Origin: an uncultured Mycoplasmatota bacterium
GTDB lineage: Bacteria > Bacillota_I > Bacilli_A > RF39 > UBA660
DNA: 64,000 nt
Assembly (NCBI GenBank): GCA_900553835.1
Contig: USFF01000002.1
Location: 7,688-71,687, forward strand
Direction of reading: 5' to 3'
The notes under the pieces: model-generated
Told to the model about the DNA's origin: nothing
Seen by the model: the letters and a program-made list of their open reading frames with translations, nothing else
Database searches by the model: none
Translations under genes and position numbers: made by a program
Part shown: positions 8,032 through 15,545 of the stretch, piece by piece
Layout: the number at the start of each line of letters is the position of its first letter
Position numbering within the stretch: the stretch's first letter is position 1

Positions 8032-9207
8032 TTAGTTTTCTCCTTTCTTAACAAAGTCTTCATATAAAGGACTCATACTTCTTAGATTACTTATAATTTC
8101 TTTTAAAGTATCAACTACATAGTCAATTTCTTCCATAGTATTATCATGGTTCATAGTAAGTCTTAAAGAACCATGCGCTATTTCATGTGGAAGACCTATT
8201 GCTAAAAGAACATGACTAGGATCCAAACTACCACTAGTGCAAGCACTTCCGCTTGAAGCACATATACCTTTAGCATCTAATTTTAAAAGCATTCCTTCTC
8301 CTTCAATAAATTGAAAACTAAAGTTTGCATTCCCTGGTAATCTCTTAATTCTGGAACCATTAAGTTTTGAATAAGGTATCTCATTAAGTACTCTGTCAAT
8401 TAGACGCTCTCTTAAAGATAGAACATATTTGTTATTCTTTTCCATTTCATTAAATTTAAGTTCTGCAGCCTTAGCAAAACCAATTATACTAGGAGCATTA
8501 GTAGTACCAGCGCGTTTTCCTCTTTCTTGCATTCCACCATTAATTAAAGGTAAAATATTAACTCCTTTTCTAACATATAGAAAACCAATTCCTTTAGGCC
8601 CTTCTATTTTGTGTGCACTTGTACTAAGCAAATCTATATTCATTAGATTAACATCAATATTAACATTACCATAAGCTTGAACTGCATCTGTATGGAATAT
8701 TATATTATGTTTCTTACAAATTTCTCCTATTTCTTTTAAAGGCATAATGCTACCTATCTCGTTATTAGCGGCCATTATACTTACCATAATAGTATCTTCT
8801 CTAATAGAGTTTTCTAGTTCATGTAAATCAATAATGCCATCCTTATCTACATTTAAGTAAGTAACTTCAAAACCAAGTTTTTCTAAATAATGACAACTTT
8901 CTAAAATAGCATGATGTTCTATTTTAGTAGTAATAATATGTTTACCTTTATTCATTCTTCCAATCATTATTTTTTTAATAGCCCAGTTGTCTGACTCACT
9001 TCCACCACTAGTAAAATAAATTTCATCTTTACTAGCATTTATTGTTTTAGCAAGAACTTCTCTTGCTTCTTCCACCTTTTTGCTGACTTCTCTTGATGAG
9101 GTATATATACTACTTGGGTTAGTGTAATATTCTGTAAAATATGGGAGCATTTCATCTAATACTTCTTTTCTAACCTTAGTAGTTGCAGCATTATCTAAAT
9201 ATATCAT
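8032..9207 (-). CDS. iscS: Cysteine desulfurase
   Basis: PLP enzyme that takes sulfur from cysteine and passes it to IscU. 391 residues, usual length. Seen: MIYLDNAATTKVRKEV at the N-terminus, the PLP-binding Lys in SAHKIEGPKG, the loop with the persulfide Cys in SGSACTSGS, and GSLRLTM near the end. Overlaps the preceding regulator by 4 bp (ATGA), so translation is coupled. Confidence 0.96.
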   Translation of the reverse strand: MIYLDNAATTKVRKEVLDEMLPYFTEYYTNPSSIYTSSREVSKKVEEAREVLAKTINASKDEIYFTSGGSESDNWAIKKIMIGRMNKGKHIITTKIEHHAILESCHYLEKLGFEVTYLNVDKDGIIDLHELENSIREDTIMVSIMAANNEIGSIMPLKEIGEICKKHNIIFHTDAVQAYGNVNIDVNLMNIDLLSTSAHKIEGPKGIGFLYVRKGVNILPLINGGMQERGKRAGTTNAPSIIGFAKAAELKFNEMEKNNKYVLSLRERLIDRVLNEIPYSKLNGSRIKRLPGNANFSFQFIEGEGMLLKLDAKGICASSGSACTSGSLDPSHVLLAIGLPHEIAHGSLRLTMNHDNTMEEIDYVVDTLKEIISNLRSMSPLYEDFVKKGEN

Positions 9208-9497
9208 ATTACTTCCTTTCCTTCATTAATATGCTCAAGACCATATTTAAGTATAACTTTAATATGATCATCACTTATACTATATAAAGCACTTTGACCG
9301 AATTTCTCACACTTAACGAGATTTAAATCTTTTAAATATTTGAGTTGGTGACTGATTAAAGAATGAGACTTATTTAAAGAAAGTGCTATTCCACTTACAC
9401 ATTTTCCCCCTGAAAGCAAGCTGTTTAATATCATAAGCCTAGTGGGATCACCAAAAACTTTGTAAAATTCACTTAATTTATTATAATCTTGTCGCAT
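9204..9497 (-). CDS. ArsR/SmtB-family metal-sensing repressor with zinc-type alpha-5 site
   Basis: A 97-residue winged-helix repressor. FGDPTRLMIL and the recognition helix SHSLISHQLKYLKDLNLV are typical. In the last helix Asp76, His78, His89 and Glu92 have exactly the spacing (2, 11, 3) of the SmtB alpha-5 zinc ligands D104, H106, H117 and E120, so Zn(II), or a related ion, is the likely signal. A SmtB/CzrA-like inverted repeat TATGAAT-N4-ATTCATA covers the expected start site of its own promoter. First gene of an operon with iscS and iscU, which is unusual, since such sensors normally control efflux or storage genes. Confidence 0.92.
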   Translation of the reverse strand: MRQDYNKLSEFYKVFGDPTRLMILNSLLSGGKCVSGIALSLNKSHSLISHQLKYLKDLNLVKCEKFGQSALYSISDDHIKVILKYGLEHINEGKEVI

Positions 9498-9509
9498 ATA
9501 TTCTCCTTA

Positions 9510-9527
9510 TATGAATAACCATTCATA
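9510..9527 (-). promoter_or_regulatory. Predicted operator of the ArsR/SmtB-type sensor
   Basis: Perfect inverted repeat TATGAAT-N4-ATTCATA between the -10 box and the start codon of the sensor gene, resembling SmtB/CzrA operators (TGAA..TTCA). Confidence 0.75.
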
Positions 9528-9534
9528 CAATAAA

Positions 9535-9563
9535 ATTATAAAACTATAAAAAAAACTTGTCAA
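9535..9563 (-). promoter_or_regulatory. Promoter of the sensor-iscS-iscU operon
   Basis: TTGACA (9558-9563), 17-nt spacer, TATAAT (9535-9540). The -35 box lies inside the 3' arm of the upstream terminator hairpin. Confidence 0.88.
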
Positions 9564-9579
9564 TACATTTTGACAAGTT
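9554..9579 (-). terminator. Terminator of the coat-protein gene
   Basis: AACTTGTCAA / TTGACAAGTT 10-bp stem with 6-nt loop and a run of eight T on the minus strand. Confidence 0.88.
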
Positions 9580-9601
9580 TACAAAATAAATTAATATAAA
9601 T

Positions 9602-10072
9602 TTAGCCACATATACATTCTACATAAGTATCATTTAAACATCTTACACAGCATAAGCAGTTAATGTTCATTGTGAATATTGAGTCTGTTCCAACATAAGG
9701 ATAAGGACTACTTTCATCAGTGTTTTCAGCAAGTACTCTAAATGTACAGCAACATCCATCTACTTTTTCAACTCTAAATACATTCGAGCATCCTTCAGCA
9801 CCAGTAGCATTACAATTAGTATTTGTTCTAGTAGTTGGCATGCTTAGTGGAGCGCCTGCACCTGAGCACATATAAAGCATTATAGGTCTTGTATTGCATA
9901 CAATACAGTTGCTTCCTCCACCTAGTGCTGGTCTATCACAAGAGTTTAAACAATTATCTGGACAAGCATTAGATTGAAGTACATTAATTACTTGTAAAAT
10001 CTCAGCTATGCAGTTGTTTTCACAAGTATCATTATTTTGACCACACCTAGAACATCCAGTATTATTATTCAT
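9602..10072 (-). CDS. CotY/CotZ-family spore coat or exosporium protein
   Basis: A Cys-rich structural protein of about 156 residues with 21 cysteines. The C-terminal half matches the CotY/CotZ/ExsY pattern: FRVEKVDGCCCTFRVL, a variable loop, then GTDSIFTMNINCLCCVRCL. In Bacillus these proteins crosslink through disulfides to form the outer coat crust or exosporium. I start it at the ATG at 10072 because GGGGTG precedes it with 6-nt spacing. Upstream is a sigma-K-like promoter (10102-10128), and a strong terminator follows, so it is monocistronic. Alternative: another Cys-rich secreted protein, but the FRVEK...CCC and NCLCCVRCL blocks make the coat family likely. Confidence 0.82.
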   Translation of the reverse strand: MNNNTGCSRCGQNNDTCENNCIAEILQVINVLQSNACPDNCLNSCDRPALGGGSNCIVCNTRPIMLYMCSGAGAPLSMPTTRTNTNCNATGAEGCSNVFRVEKVDGCCCTFRVLAENTDESSPYPYVGTDSIFTMNINCLCCVRCLNDTYVECICG

Positions 10073-10101
10073 ATAATTCACCCCTTCTTCATATTCACTA
10101 A

Positions 10102-10128
10102 TAATTTATGTAAATAAATATTTTTTGT
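10102..10128 (-). promoter_or_regulatory. Sigma-K-like promoter of the coat gene
   Basis: CATAAATTA (10102-10110) fits the sigma-K -10 consensus CATANNNTA exactly and AC (10127-10128) sits 16 nt upstream, the consensus -35. No good sigma-A promoter was seen in this gap. Confidence 0.55.
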
Positions 10129-10183
10129 GAGTGAATTTAACCATTTTATCTAAAAGGTCTATTATTATTACTATTTCCAACTT

Positions 10184-10537
10184 TTAAAGTAGTATCATTT
10201 CTCCACTATTTAAATACATATAAAAATCTTTCAATTTAACACTAATTCTTCTTTTAGTAACAATTCCTTTGTATTTCTTTTTAACTTCTAAAAATACTTT
10301 ACTATCTAAAGAAACTTTACCATAACTTCTAAGTCTTACCTTTTCCTTATATATAGGTTTATCATTACTTATTCTAATTAAGTCATCATTATAAGTATCA
10401 AAATAAATATTAGAAATATTACTTTTGTAGTATTCATCTTTAACTAAATATTTATTTAGTTTACTAATTAATAAATCATATTCATCTTGATTTAATAAGT
10501 ACTTAGTTTCCTTCCTTTGAAATTTATTTATGTACAC
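10184..10537 (-). pseudogene. Truncated VTC-type (polyphosphate polymerase) domain
   Basis: The 117 residues match the N-terminal half of a VTC domain: FQRKETKYLLNQDEYDLLI, SNIYFDTYNDDLI, KVRLRSYG and VFLEVKKKYKGIVTKRR, the basic tunnel and ExK motif that bind nucleotide and polyphosphate. Normal VTC domains are about 220 residues and hold further catalytic residues that are missing; the sequence after the stop does not resume the family. It is therefore probably an inactive fragment, or a shortened form. Start codon is GTG behind GAGGTGG. VTC genes often neighbour CotH-type coat kinases, and here the neighbour is a coat protein. Confidence 0.6.
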
Positions 10538-10668
10538 TTACCACCACCTCGTCTATAATTTTAGTATATTATATTGTTAGTTATGTGAAAGCATAGTGTA
10601 AATTAGGTGAAATATTTTTATTTATTTTTTTATATAATTATAGTATAATTTAATTAGGAGAGATTTAT

Positions 10669-10983
10669 ATGTATGGTTATGAATATTTAATAATATTAAT
10701 TATTTTAATTCTAATATCTATTATAGTAATTAGAATAAATAAAAAAGACTTTGCTGTCAAAATAAATAAATTAGTTCAATATTTAGGTGGTAAAGATAAC
10801 ATCATAAGCGCTGAGAAAAACATGAGTAGACTAAATGTTAAAGTAAAAGATACTAGTTTAGTTAATAAAGATGCAATTGAAAAGATGGGAGCTAAAGGAA
10901 TTGTTGAAATTGATAATGAACTTAAAATTATTTTAGGCCCTAATAGTGGTCAAATTAAAAAGTACATAAAAGACTTAAAGTAG
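10669..10983 (+). CDS. Membrane-anchored PTS EIIB-like domain without the catalytic Cys
   Basis: 104 residues: an N-terminal membrane segment (about 4-22) followed by a glucose-family EIIB fold (LGGKDNIISAEKNMSRLNVKVKD, then MGAKGIVEIDNELKIILGP). In active EIIB domains the phosphorylated Cys occurs as CxTRL; here the aligned position is Asn (N-M-S-R-L), so it cannot carry phosphate by the normal route. A sensory or binding role is possible but not shown. AGGAGAG precedes ATG and TATAAT lies at about 10642. It has its own terminator. Confidence 0.75.
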   Translation: MYGYEYLIILIILILISIIVIRINKKDFAVKINKLVQYLGGKDNIISAEKNMSRLNVKVKDTSLVNKDAIEKMGAKGIVEIDNELKIILGPNSGQIKKYIKDLK

Positions 10984-11000
10984 AAAATTCTACTTTTTTT
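10977..11000 (+). terminator. Intrinsic terminator
   Basis: AAAGTAGAA / TTCTACTTT stem containing the stop codon, then a run of T. Confidence 0.8.
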
Positions 11001-11007
11001 GTTTTTT

Positions 11008-11037
11008 TTCGACAAAATTCGACAAAATTCGACAAAT
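11008..11037 (+). promoter_or_regulatory. Three tandem Spo0A boxes
   Basis: Three copies of TTCGACA (reverse of the 0A box TGTCGAA) at 11008, 11018 and 11028, spaced exactly 10 bp, one helical turn. The third copy overlaps TCGACA, a possible -35 for a promoter of the histidine kinase gene that starts at 11069. Confidence 0.75.
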
Positions 11038-11068
11038 ATTTATGTTATTCTTATTATGGTGATTTTTT

Positions 11069-12325
11069 ATGAATGTAATAGAAGATTTAATAATTAGTGC
11101 CTCACTCACTACATTTCCAGTGCTTTTATATGAATACTTTTCACTTTATAGAGAGAATATAAAGAAAGAAAAAAGTACTATTTTACTTAGTATTTGTTTA
11201 TTTGTATCATTATTTTTAACTATGAACTACAAAGATAATATTAAAGTAGAATACCACTTAATAACACTAGTTTTACCTCTTATGATATCTTATTTAAATA
11301 ATAAAGATAAGGAAGCTTTAGTAATAAGTATAATAGTATCTGAATATTTAGTTAATAAACTTGGCTTCAATTTATTATTTATAACAATATTTTTCTCTCT
11401 ATTATATTTCGCATATAAATATTATAGTACTACCAATAAAAAATCTAATTACTTCATAAATATTTCCATATTATTAGTTGCTCTCATGTACTCTTCACTA
11501 CTTATATTTGATTTTTCTCTTAATACCTTAACCCTTGCTTTCTTTGCTACTGTTAGTTATATTGTAATTATAAAGATAATTGATTATGGAGTGAAAGAAG
11601 CTAAAAGTGTTATAAATATGCATATGACTCTTAAAGATTTTGAAAGAGAAAAAAATATAAAACTAAATTTATTTAAAATTACTCATGAAATTAAAAATCC
11701 TTTAGCAGTAATTAAAGGTTATCTTGATATGTTTGATACTAAAAATGAAGAAAAAAGTAAGAGATATGTTAAGATAATTAAGGGAGAAGTAAATAGAACT
11801 CTTAATTTACTTCACGACTTTATGGAATTTACTAAGATTAAAATCGTTAGAAATGAGTTTTATATTGGAGATCTAATTGATGATGCAAAAGATGCTCTTG
11901 TACCTGTTTTTAATGCATTAGAAGTTAACTACTACTTTGAAACCGAAGATAATGCACTTGTAAGTTTAGATTATAATAGAATGAAACAAGTAATTATTAA
12001 TGTAATAAAAAACGCGGTTGAAGCTTGTGCACCTTATAAAGGACAAGTTTCAACCACTGTATTTGTGGATAAAGAATTTTTATATATATTTGTTAGAGAT
12101 AATGGAAGTGGTATGACTAAAGAAACACTTGATAATATAATGGAACCTTTTTATACAACTAAAGAAAAAGGTACAGGACTAGGAGTAAGTTTAAGTAAAG
12201 AGATTATTGAAGCACATAAAGGGACTCTTCTTTATGATAGTAAAATTGGTGAAGGTACTGTCTGTAAAATTACCTTACCTTTAAAAATAACTAATAGTAA
12301 TAAGGACCATAATATGGTGGCCTAG
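11069..12325 (+). CDS. Multi-pass membrane sensor histidine kinase (KinB-like layout)
   Basis: 418 residues. About five or six membrane segments occupy residues 1-170, then a HisKA domain with the phospho-acceptor His206 in THEIKNPLAVIKGY and a HATPase domain with N315 (VIINVIKNAVEA), DNGSGM and GTGLGVSLSKEIIEAHKG. There is no response regulator next to it, as for the sporulation kinases of Bacillus, and KinB has the same layout. Three 0A boxes lie directly upstream, so the master regulator Spo0A probably controls it. Its end overlaps the convergent small gene by 35 bp. Confidence 0.9.
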   Translation: MNVIEDLIISASLTTFPVLLYEYFSLYRENIKKEKSTILLSICLFVSLFLTMNYKDNIKVEYHLITLVLPLMISYLNNKDKEALVISIIVSEYLVNKLGFNLLFITIFFSLLYFAYKYYSTTNKKSNYFINISILLVALMYSSLLIFDFSLNTLTLAFFATVSYIVIIKIIDYGVKEAKSVINMHMTLKDFEREKNIKLNLFKITHEIKNPLAVIKGYLDMFDTKNEEKSKRYVKIIKGEVNRTLNLLHDFMEFTKIKIVRNEFYIGDLIDDAKDALVPVFNALEVNYYFETEDNALVSLDYNRMKQVIINVIKNAVEACAPYKGQVSTTVFVDKEFLYIFVRDNGSGMTKETLDNIMEPFYTTKEKGTGLGVSLSKEIIEAHKGTLLYDSKIGEGTVCKITLPLKITNSNKDHNMVA

Positions 12326-12473
12326 GAGGATAATAATTATAGTTTGGTCTAGGTCCTACTGCAGCTACAGCAACCCCGCCTGTTAAAGCACCAAGTAAAA
12401 ATGGAGCTGCAAAAGGAACAAACCTATTATCTTTTTTATAAGAATATCCTCTTCCATATAAATTATTATACAT
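12291..12473 (-). CDS. Small Pro/Tyr-rich protein, unknown
   Basis: 60 residues: a Tyr/Arg-rich N-terminus, a short hydrophobic Gly/Ala stretch (FAAPFLLGALTGGVAVAAVG) and a tail of Pro and Tyr. Similar short proteins are found in spore-forming Bacillota, but I cannot name a family. ATG at 12473 follows GAGGTG; an upstream in-frame GTG at 12482 overlaps that site. It converges with and overlaps the histidine kinase gene. Confidence 0.65.
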   Translation of the reverse strand: MYNNLYGRGYSYKKDNRFVPFAAPFLLGALTGGVAVAAVGPRPNYNYYPPRPPYYGPYYY

Positions 12474-12475
12474 AA

Positions 12476-12509
12476 AAAACACCTCTTATTATAATATATG
12501 AGGCGTTTT
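12476..12509 (-). terminator. Terminator of the phosphoesterase-like gene
   Basis: On the minus strand AAAACGCCTC / GAGGTGTTTT pairs fully with one G-U and is followed by T. It overlaps the Shine-Dalgarno of the next gene. Confidence 0.65.
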
Positions 12510-13359
12510 AATTTTGTTCTGTGCTTTTTAACCTAATAAAATTAATACTAGGTCTATTATTAAATCTTAAACTGGTCTTTTTATTACCTAGTCCATTTGA
12601 AATAAATATTTCTTTATCATTTAAATTATAATAACCATTATAATATTTCACGCTACCGCTAAATTTATAAAATGGTCCATAGAAAGGAATATTTATTTCC
12701 CCTCCTAAAGTATTACCTGCTAAAAAAATATCAAAACTATAATCATTTATTTTATATAAAAGGTCACTTTCATGAGTAAAATATATCTTATAATATCCTT
12801 CGCAATCATTTATTTTATCTAAATTATATAGTGATTTATTATATGAATTAAATCCCATTAAACAAATTGGAGTAGTACTATCTTTGTATATTAAATCATA
12901 GTCGTTTTCGAGTAATATATAATCACTTTCAAGTAAAATATCTCTAACTTCTTCACTATCATTATCTCCAAGTACAAAGTATTTACCAAGTGAAGCATCA
13001 ATATTTTTAAGTTCACTAACTAAATCACTTTTATTATCTAAGTACTTTAAATCACTAAGTAAATTACCTCCAAATATAACTATATCTGGATTTAGTTCAT
13101 TAATTCTTTTAGCGATAAGTTTTAAAGTATCTAAATTAGTAGTAGAGCCTAAAAGTAAATCACTAAAATAAATAATTTTAGAACCACTTAAACTCTTAGG
13201 AATTTTATCACTTTTAACTAAATATTCTTTAACATTAATTCCAGATGTACCAATATATTTTGCATACATAAAAATGCTTATTATGAGTAATGTGAGTATA
13301 ATTAAAATATTAATAAGTACACTTTTAAAACTTCTTTTTGGTTTTGTTTCTTCTTCCAT
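12508..13359 (-). CDS. Degenerate calcineurin-like phosphoesterase, membrane-anchored
   Basis: 283 residues: basic N-terminus, membrane segment at about 14-34, then a YkuE/YaeI-type phosphoesterase fold. The order of motifs is intact but the metal ligands are not: SDLLLG (family SDLHxG), FGGNLLSD (GDxxD), LGDND (GNHD) and LAGNTLGGE (GHTHGGQ). Only Asp67 and His196 of the usual set remain. The C-terminal NGLGNKKTSLRFNNRP still fits the family. It is probably a pseudoenzyme. Same strand as the CPBP protease, 7 bp downstream of it. Confidence 0.8.
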   Translation of the reverse strand: MEEETKPKRSFKSVLINILIILTLLIISIFMYAKYIGTSGINVKEYLVKSDKIPKSLSGSKIIYFSDLLLGSTTNLDTLKLIAKRINELNPDIVIFGGNLLSDLKYLDNKSDLVSELKNIDASLGKYFVLGDNDSEEVRDILLESDYILLENDYDLIYKDSTTPICLMGFNSYNKSLYNLDKINDCEGYYKIYFTHESDLLYKINDYSFDIFLAGNTLGGEINIPFYGPFYKFSGSVKYYNGYYNLNDKEIFISNGLGNKKTSLRFNNRPSINFIRLKSTEQN

Positions 13360-13366
13360 TTTACAC

Positions 13367-14044
13367 CTACTGAGCCATCATTATCAGACCATATACAAGA
13401 GTGTTATGCATCATATGAGCTACTACACTAGAAAATATATTATTACTTTTATTATACACTAGTCCAAAAGTATATCCTAAAGCACCATATGGAATTATAT
13501 ATAATAGTTCTAGAAAATTACCATCTTGTAAACCCGCTATTGTGTGAAGAAAACCAAATACTAAAGCACTTACAAGTGGAAAGAATTTATTTTTTCCAGT
13601 TACTTTTCTAAGGCCAAACCTAAATATCATTTCTTCAACAAAAGGCGCTACTACGGATATTGATAAAAATCCTATTACTGGATAAATCTTAAGAGAGTCT
13701 CTAACTAAATTTTCATTAGTACTTCCAGCATTATTTAGAATAAAAACATTTATTATTATATTACTAAATACCATTAATCCAAACCCAATACCCCAGTATT
13801 TTAAACTATCTGAAAAGTTACTTACTTTACTAAAATAATCTTTTAAATTCTTAAGTAGTTTATCTTTGTACATCATAAAATAAATAATAAGTACAAAGAA
13901 ATTACCTAAGTAAACAGAAGTAGACTCAGGAAGTTTAAATACTTTAAAAATTATCATTCCTATCACTTGAGGCACTAAAATATATATAAATATAAGTACC
14001 AAGAAATCTAAAACATCTTTAATTTTATTTTTTACCTTTTCCAT
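13367..14044 (-). CDS. CPBP-family intramembrane metalloprotease (Abi/CAAX-like)
   Basis: 225 residues with about six or seven membrane segments. The three catalytic motifs are complete: EEMIFR (EExxxR), FGFLH and HMMHN (HxxxN type). The family includes prenyl-protein proteases and bacteriocin-immunity proteins; which role applies here is open. I use ATG at 14044 since GTAGGTG lies 6 nt before it; an in-frame GTG at 14053 overlaps that site. Confidence 0.88.
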   Translation of the reverse strand: MEKVKNKIKDVLDFLVLIFIYILVPQVIGMIIFKVFKLPESTSVYLGNFFVLIIYFMMYKDKLLKNLKDYFSKVSNFSDSLKYWGIGFGLMVFSNIIINVFILNNAGSTNENLVRDSLKIYPVIGFLSISVVAPFVEEMIFRFGLRKVTGKNKFFPLVSALVFGFLHTIAGLQDGNFLELLYIIPYGALGYTFGLVYNKSNNIFSSVVAHMMHNTLVYGLIMMAQ

Positions 14045-14086
14045 TATATTCACCTACTTCTATTTTACTATAAATAATAAAAAAAG

Positions 14087-14110
14087 AAAACTCCTATTAT
14101 AAGAAGTTTT
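14087..14110 (-). terminator. tyrS terminator
   Basis: AAAACTTCT / AGGAGTTTT with a 6-nt loop and a T run on the minus strand. Confidence 0.75.
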
Positions 14111-15293
14111 ACATTTTTTCTACTTTAATAATTACTTTTTTACCTTTGCTAACTACTAGGTTATCAATTTTTACTATAAAGTTAGGATCTTCTACTTTTT
14201 CATTATTTACTTTTATACCACCTTGTTCAACTAATCTTCTAGCTTCACTTTTAGATGGTGCTAGTTTAGTACTAACTAATAAGTCAAGAATATTCATTTC
14301 ATCAAATTCTACCTTTACAGTAGGCATATCATCATGAACTTTACCACTAAAGATTTCTTCACTTGTAACTCTAGCTTTTTCAGCTTCTTTCTCTCCATGT
14401 AAGTCCTTAACCACTTCAAATGCAAGAGCTTTCTGCGCTACTCTCTTTTCAGGTGCTTTATTTTGCTCCTCCATAATACTTTCTATTTCTTCTTTAGTTA
14501 GGAAAGTAAATACTTTTAAGTATTCCTCTACTTTAGTATCATCACTATTTAAAAGGTATTGGTAAATTTGATATGGACTAGTTTTTTCCTTATCAAGCCA
14601 TAATGCATTACCTTCACTCTTACCAAACTTATTACCTTGTTTATCTAATATAAGTGGCATTGTAAAACCATAAGCCTCTTTATTTTCTATCTTTCTTATT
14701 AGTTCAATACCAGTAGTTATATTACCCCATTGGTCACTTCCTGCTGCTTGAAGTTCACAGTTGTATGTATTAAATAAATGTACAAAATCAAAACCTTGAA
14801 GTAATGTATAAGAAAACTCTGCATAAGTAATACCACTTTCAAGTCTTCTAGCAATTATATCTTTACCAAGCATATAATTGACATTAATATATTTACCAAT
14901 ATCTCTTAAGAAATCAAGTAGTGTTACATCCTTTGTCCAGTCATAATTATTAACTATTACAGCTCTGCCATCAAGCAATTTTTCAACTTGTTTTCTTAAT
15001 CCTTCAATATTCTTTTCAACAGTTTCCTTAGCTATAATTTCTCTTTCAGCAGTTGGTCTAGGATCTCCAATTAATCCAGTAGCACCTCCAACTAATATAA
15101 TTGGTTTACATCCATGTAAAGCAAGTCTCTTAGCAGTTACAAAAGAAGCATAATGTCCAATATGAAGGCTATCTGCTGTTGGATCTGTTCCAAGATAGAA
15201 TGTAATATCACCTTTATTTAATCTCTCTTCAAGATCAGGACTACTAATATCCTTTACTACTCCTCTCCACTTTAATTCTTCAAAAAATGTCAT
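14109..15293 (-). CDS. tyrS: Tyrosyl-tRNA synthetase
   Basis: Class I synthetase of 394 residues. Seen: TADSLHIGHYASF (HIGH), the tyrosine-binding YNCELQAAGSDQWGNI, KFGKSEG (KMSKS form) and a C-terminal S4 RNA-binding domain (SEARRLVEQGGIKVNN). Expression is controlled by the T-box leader just upstream. Confidence 0.97.
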   Translation of the reverse strand: MTFFEELKWRGVVKDISSPDLEERLNKGDITFYLGTDPTADSLHIGHYASFVTAKRLALHGCKPIILVGGATGLIGDPRPTAEREIIAKETVEKNIEGLRKQVEKLLDGRAVIVNNYDWTKDVTLLDFLRDIGKYINVNYMLGKDIIARRLESGITYAEFSYTLLQGFDFVHLFNTYNCELQAAGSDQWGNITTGIELIRKIENKEAYGFTMPLILDKQGNKFGKSEGNALWLDKEKTSPYQIYQYLLNSDDTKVEEYLKVFTFLTKEEIESIMEEQNKAPEKRVAQKALAFEVVKDLHGEKEAEKARVTSEEIFSGKVHDDMPTVKVEFDEMNILDLLVSTKLAPSKSEARRLVEQGGIKVNNEKVEDPNFIVKIDNLVVSKGKKVIIKVEKM

Positions 15294-15299
15294 AGTTTC

Positions 15300-15516
15300 T
15301 CTCTCCTTTCAAAAATAAAAAGGTGGTTACCAAAGGACTCTTAAATAAGAGTGGTACCACCTTAATTTATACTCTTTACTATAACGCGTAACCATTAATT
15401 TCAAAACGTGTAATTCGTTTTCATATATTTAATTAACTTCCACCAACCGTTAACTCTCTGTGTACTAATATATAAAACTACTTCTTCGTTTCTCTTCAAT
15501 TAATATATAAATTCTA
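15300..15516 (-). promoter_or_regulatory. T-box leader of tyrS
   Basis: tRNA-sensing riboswitch. The T-box core AAGGTGGTACCAC is at 15351-15363 on the minus strand, and AAGGTGGT ... ACCACCTT followed by T forms the terminator. A plausible specifier UAC (Tyr) lies in the sequence ATTACACG upstream, matching the gene. A promoter TTGTCA-N17-TAGAAT lies at 15511-15539. Confidence 0.9.
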
Positions 15517-15539
15517 ACACAAAATTTTATATTTGACAA
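15511..15539 (-). promoter_or_regulatory. Promoter of the tyrS T-box transcript
   Basis: TTGTCA (15534-15539), 17-nt spacer, TAGAAT (15511-15516). Confidence 0.75.
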
Positions 15540-15545
15540 GCCCCT

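Noticed and set aside
12480..12510. CATATATTA as a sigma-K -10 box for the Pro/Tyr-rich gene
   Set aside because: The AC element is at 15 nt instead of 16-17 and the start site would fall on the Shine-Dalgarno; the same bases are explained by a terminator.
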